From: Alphaproteobacteria bacterium
Lineage (GTDB): Bacteria > Pseudomonadota > Alphaproteobacteria > Rhizobiales > Hyphomicrobiaceae
DNA: 34,635 nucleotides
Reading direction: 5' to 3'
Assembly (NCBI GenBank): GCA_022600345.1
Contig: JAHZKP010000063.1
Location: 1 to 34,635 of the forward strand
Positions 34,500-34,635 of the stretch are shown one piece after another. Each line of letters starts with the position of its first letter. The stretch's first letter is position 1. A program made the translations under genes and the position numbers. The notes beneath the pieces are model-generated. The model had not been told where the DNA came from. It did no database searches and worked only from the letters and a program-made list of their open reading frames with translations.

Positions 34500-34635
34500 G
34501 TCTCACTACTGTCCGGTTCGATTATTATGGACAAAGGGCATGGCATTGATTCTTCTATGACTCGAGGGCTTGGCGGCAACTCGGGACACGAAAGGGGATC
34601 AACACCATGCGGCACGAAAATAGCCTGATGCACGA
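34500..34635 (+). mobile_element. Left end of a probable IS4-family insertion sequence, cut by the window edge
   Basis: CTACTGTCCGGTTCGATTA near 34505 looks like the left terminal repeat region of IS4-type elements, about 100 bases before a transposase start at 34608. The exact end is not fixed because only one side is seen and the target duplication is out of view. It lies directly beside the dispersed repeat. Confidence 0.45.
34608..34635 (+). CDS. IS4-family (DUF4372) transposase, first nine codons
   Basis: The ATG at 34608 opens MRHENSLMH and runs off the window. This start is the characteristic N-terminus of IS4-family transposases with an N-terminal DUF4372 domain. AAAGGGGA lies upstream as a ribosome site. 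Only nine residues are visible, so the call rests on a short but distinctive match from memory. Confidence 0.5.

Noticed and set aside
34325-34633. Minus-strand 102-residue frame and plus-strand frames at the right edge
   Set aside because: They run through the dispersed repeat and the IS end; such frames recur with the repeat and are not genes.

Overview
The window reads as chromosomal DNA of an alphaproteobacterium, most likely order Hyphomicrobiales (Rhizobiales) and perhaps a Hyphomicrobiaceae-like lineage. The grounds are a Porin_2-type outer-membrane porin, an invasion-associated-locus-B protein, malonyl-CoA decarboxylase, SPOR proteins with Pro/Ala-rich linkers, a DUF502 protein, an sdhE gene beside recG and mfd, and short palindromic dispersed repeats between genes. 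I see no rRNA, tRNA, CRISPR array or prophage. Almost everything is housekeeping or cell-envelope material. Mobile DNA is limited to dispersed repeats at both edges and what looks like the first codons of an IS4-type transposase at the right edge.

Left part (1-10 kb). A DUF2147 protein is followed by a 536-base gap holding a strong minus-strand terminator, a tiny ORF and an operator-like dyad. A minus-strand cluster follows: epmA, epmB, a PL5 alginate-lyase-family protein and a di-heme cytochrome c peroxidase. It is divergent from efp. EF-P and the two enzymes expected to beta-lysylate it (EpmA, EpmB) therefore sit head to head. Next come a small Cys/His/Asp peptidase-like protein divergent from malonyl-CoA decarboxylase, with two dyads between them, and a YpfJ-type zinc metallopeptidase.

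Middle part (10-22 kb). This is an envelope block: a membrane-anchored SPOR-like protein, glmU and glmS (UDP-GlcNAc synthesis), a secreted TPR/SPOR protein, a DUF502 membrane protein, an orphan lipoprotein and a major porin with a long hairpin in its leader. recG (minus) and sdhE-mfd (plus) diverge from about 21.6 kb.

Right part (22-34.6 kb). Mfd is followed by an unusual secreted modular protein (LprI-like, RD-rich linker, DUF2541-like, charged linker, NTF2-like). Then come a minus-strand pair (YejA-like peptide-binding protein and an acyl-CoA synthetase overlapping by a few bases), IalB, a C-poor intergenic region with heptamer tandem repeats, a DUF2157/GDYXXLXY membrane pair, a second copy of the edge repeat, and the IS start.

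I found no clear, complete new defence or biosynthetic system. The best leads are the modular 25.8-27.3 kb protein, the small-ORF/operator/terminator unit near 1 kb, the dyads before malonyl-CoA decarboxylase and the porin, the repeated TTGGCCGAT motif before glmS, and the 32.4 kb heptamer array.
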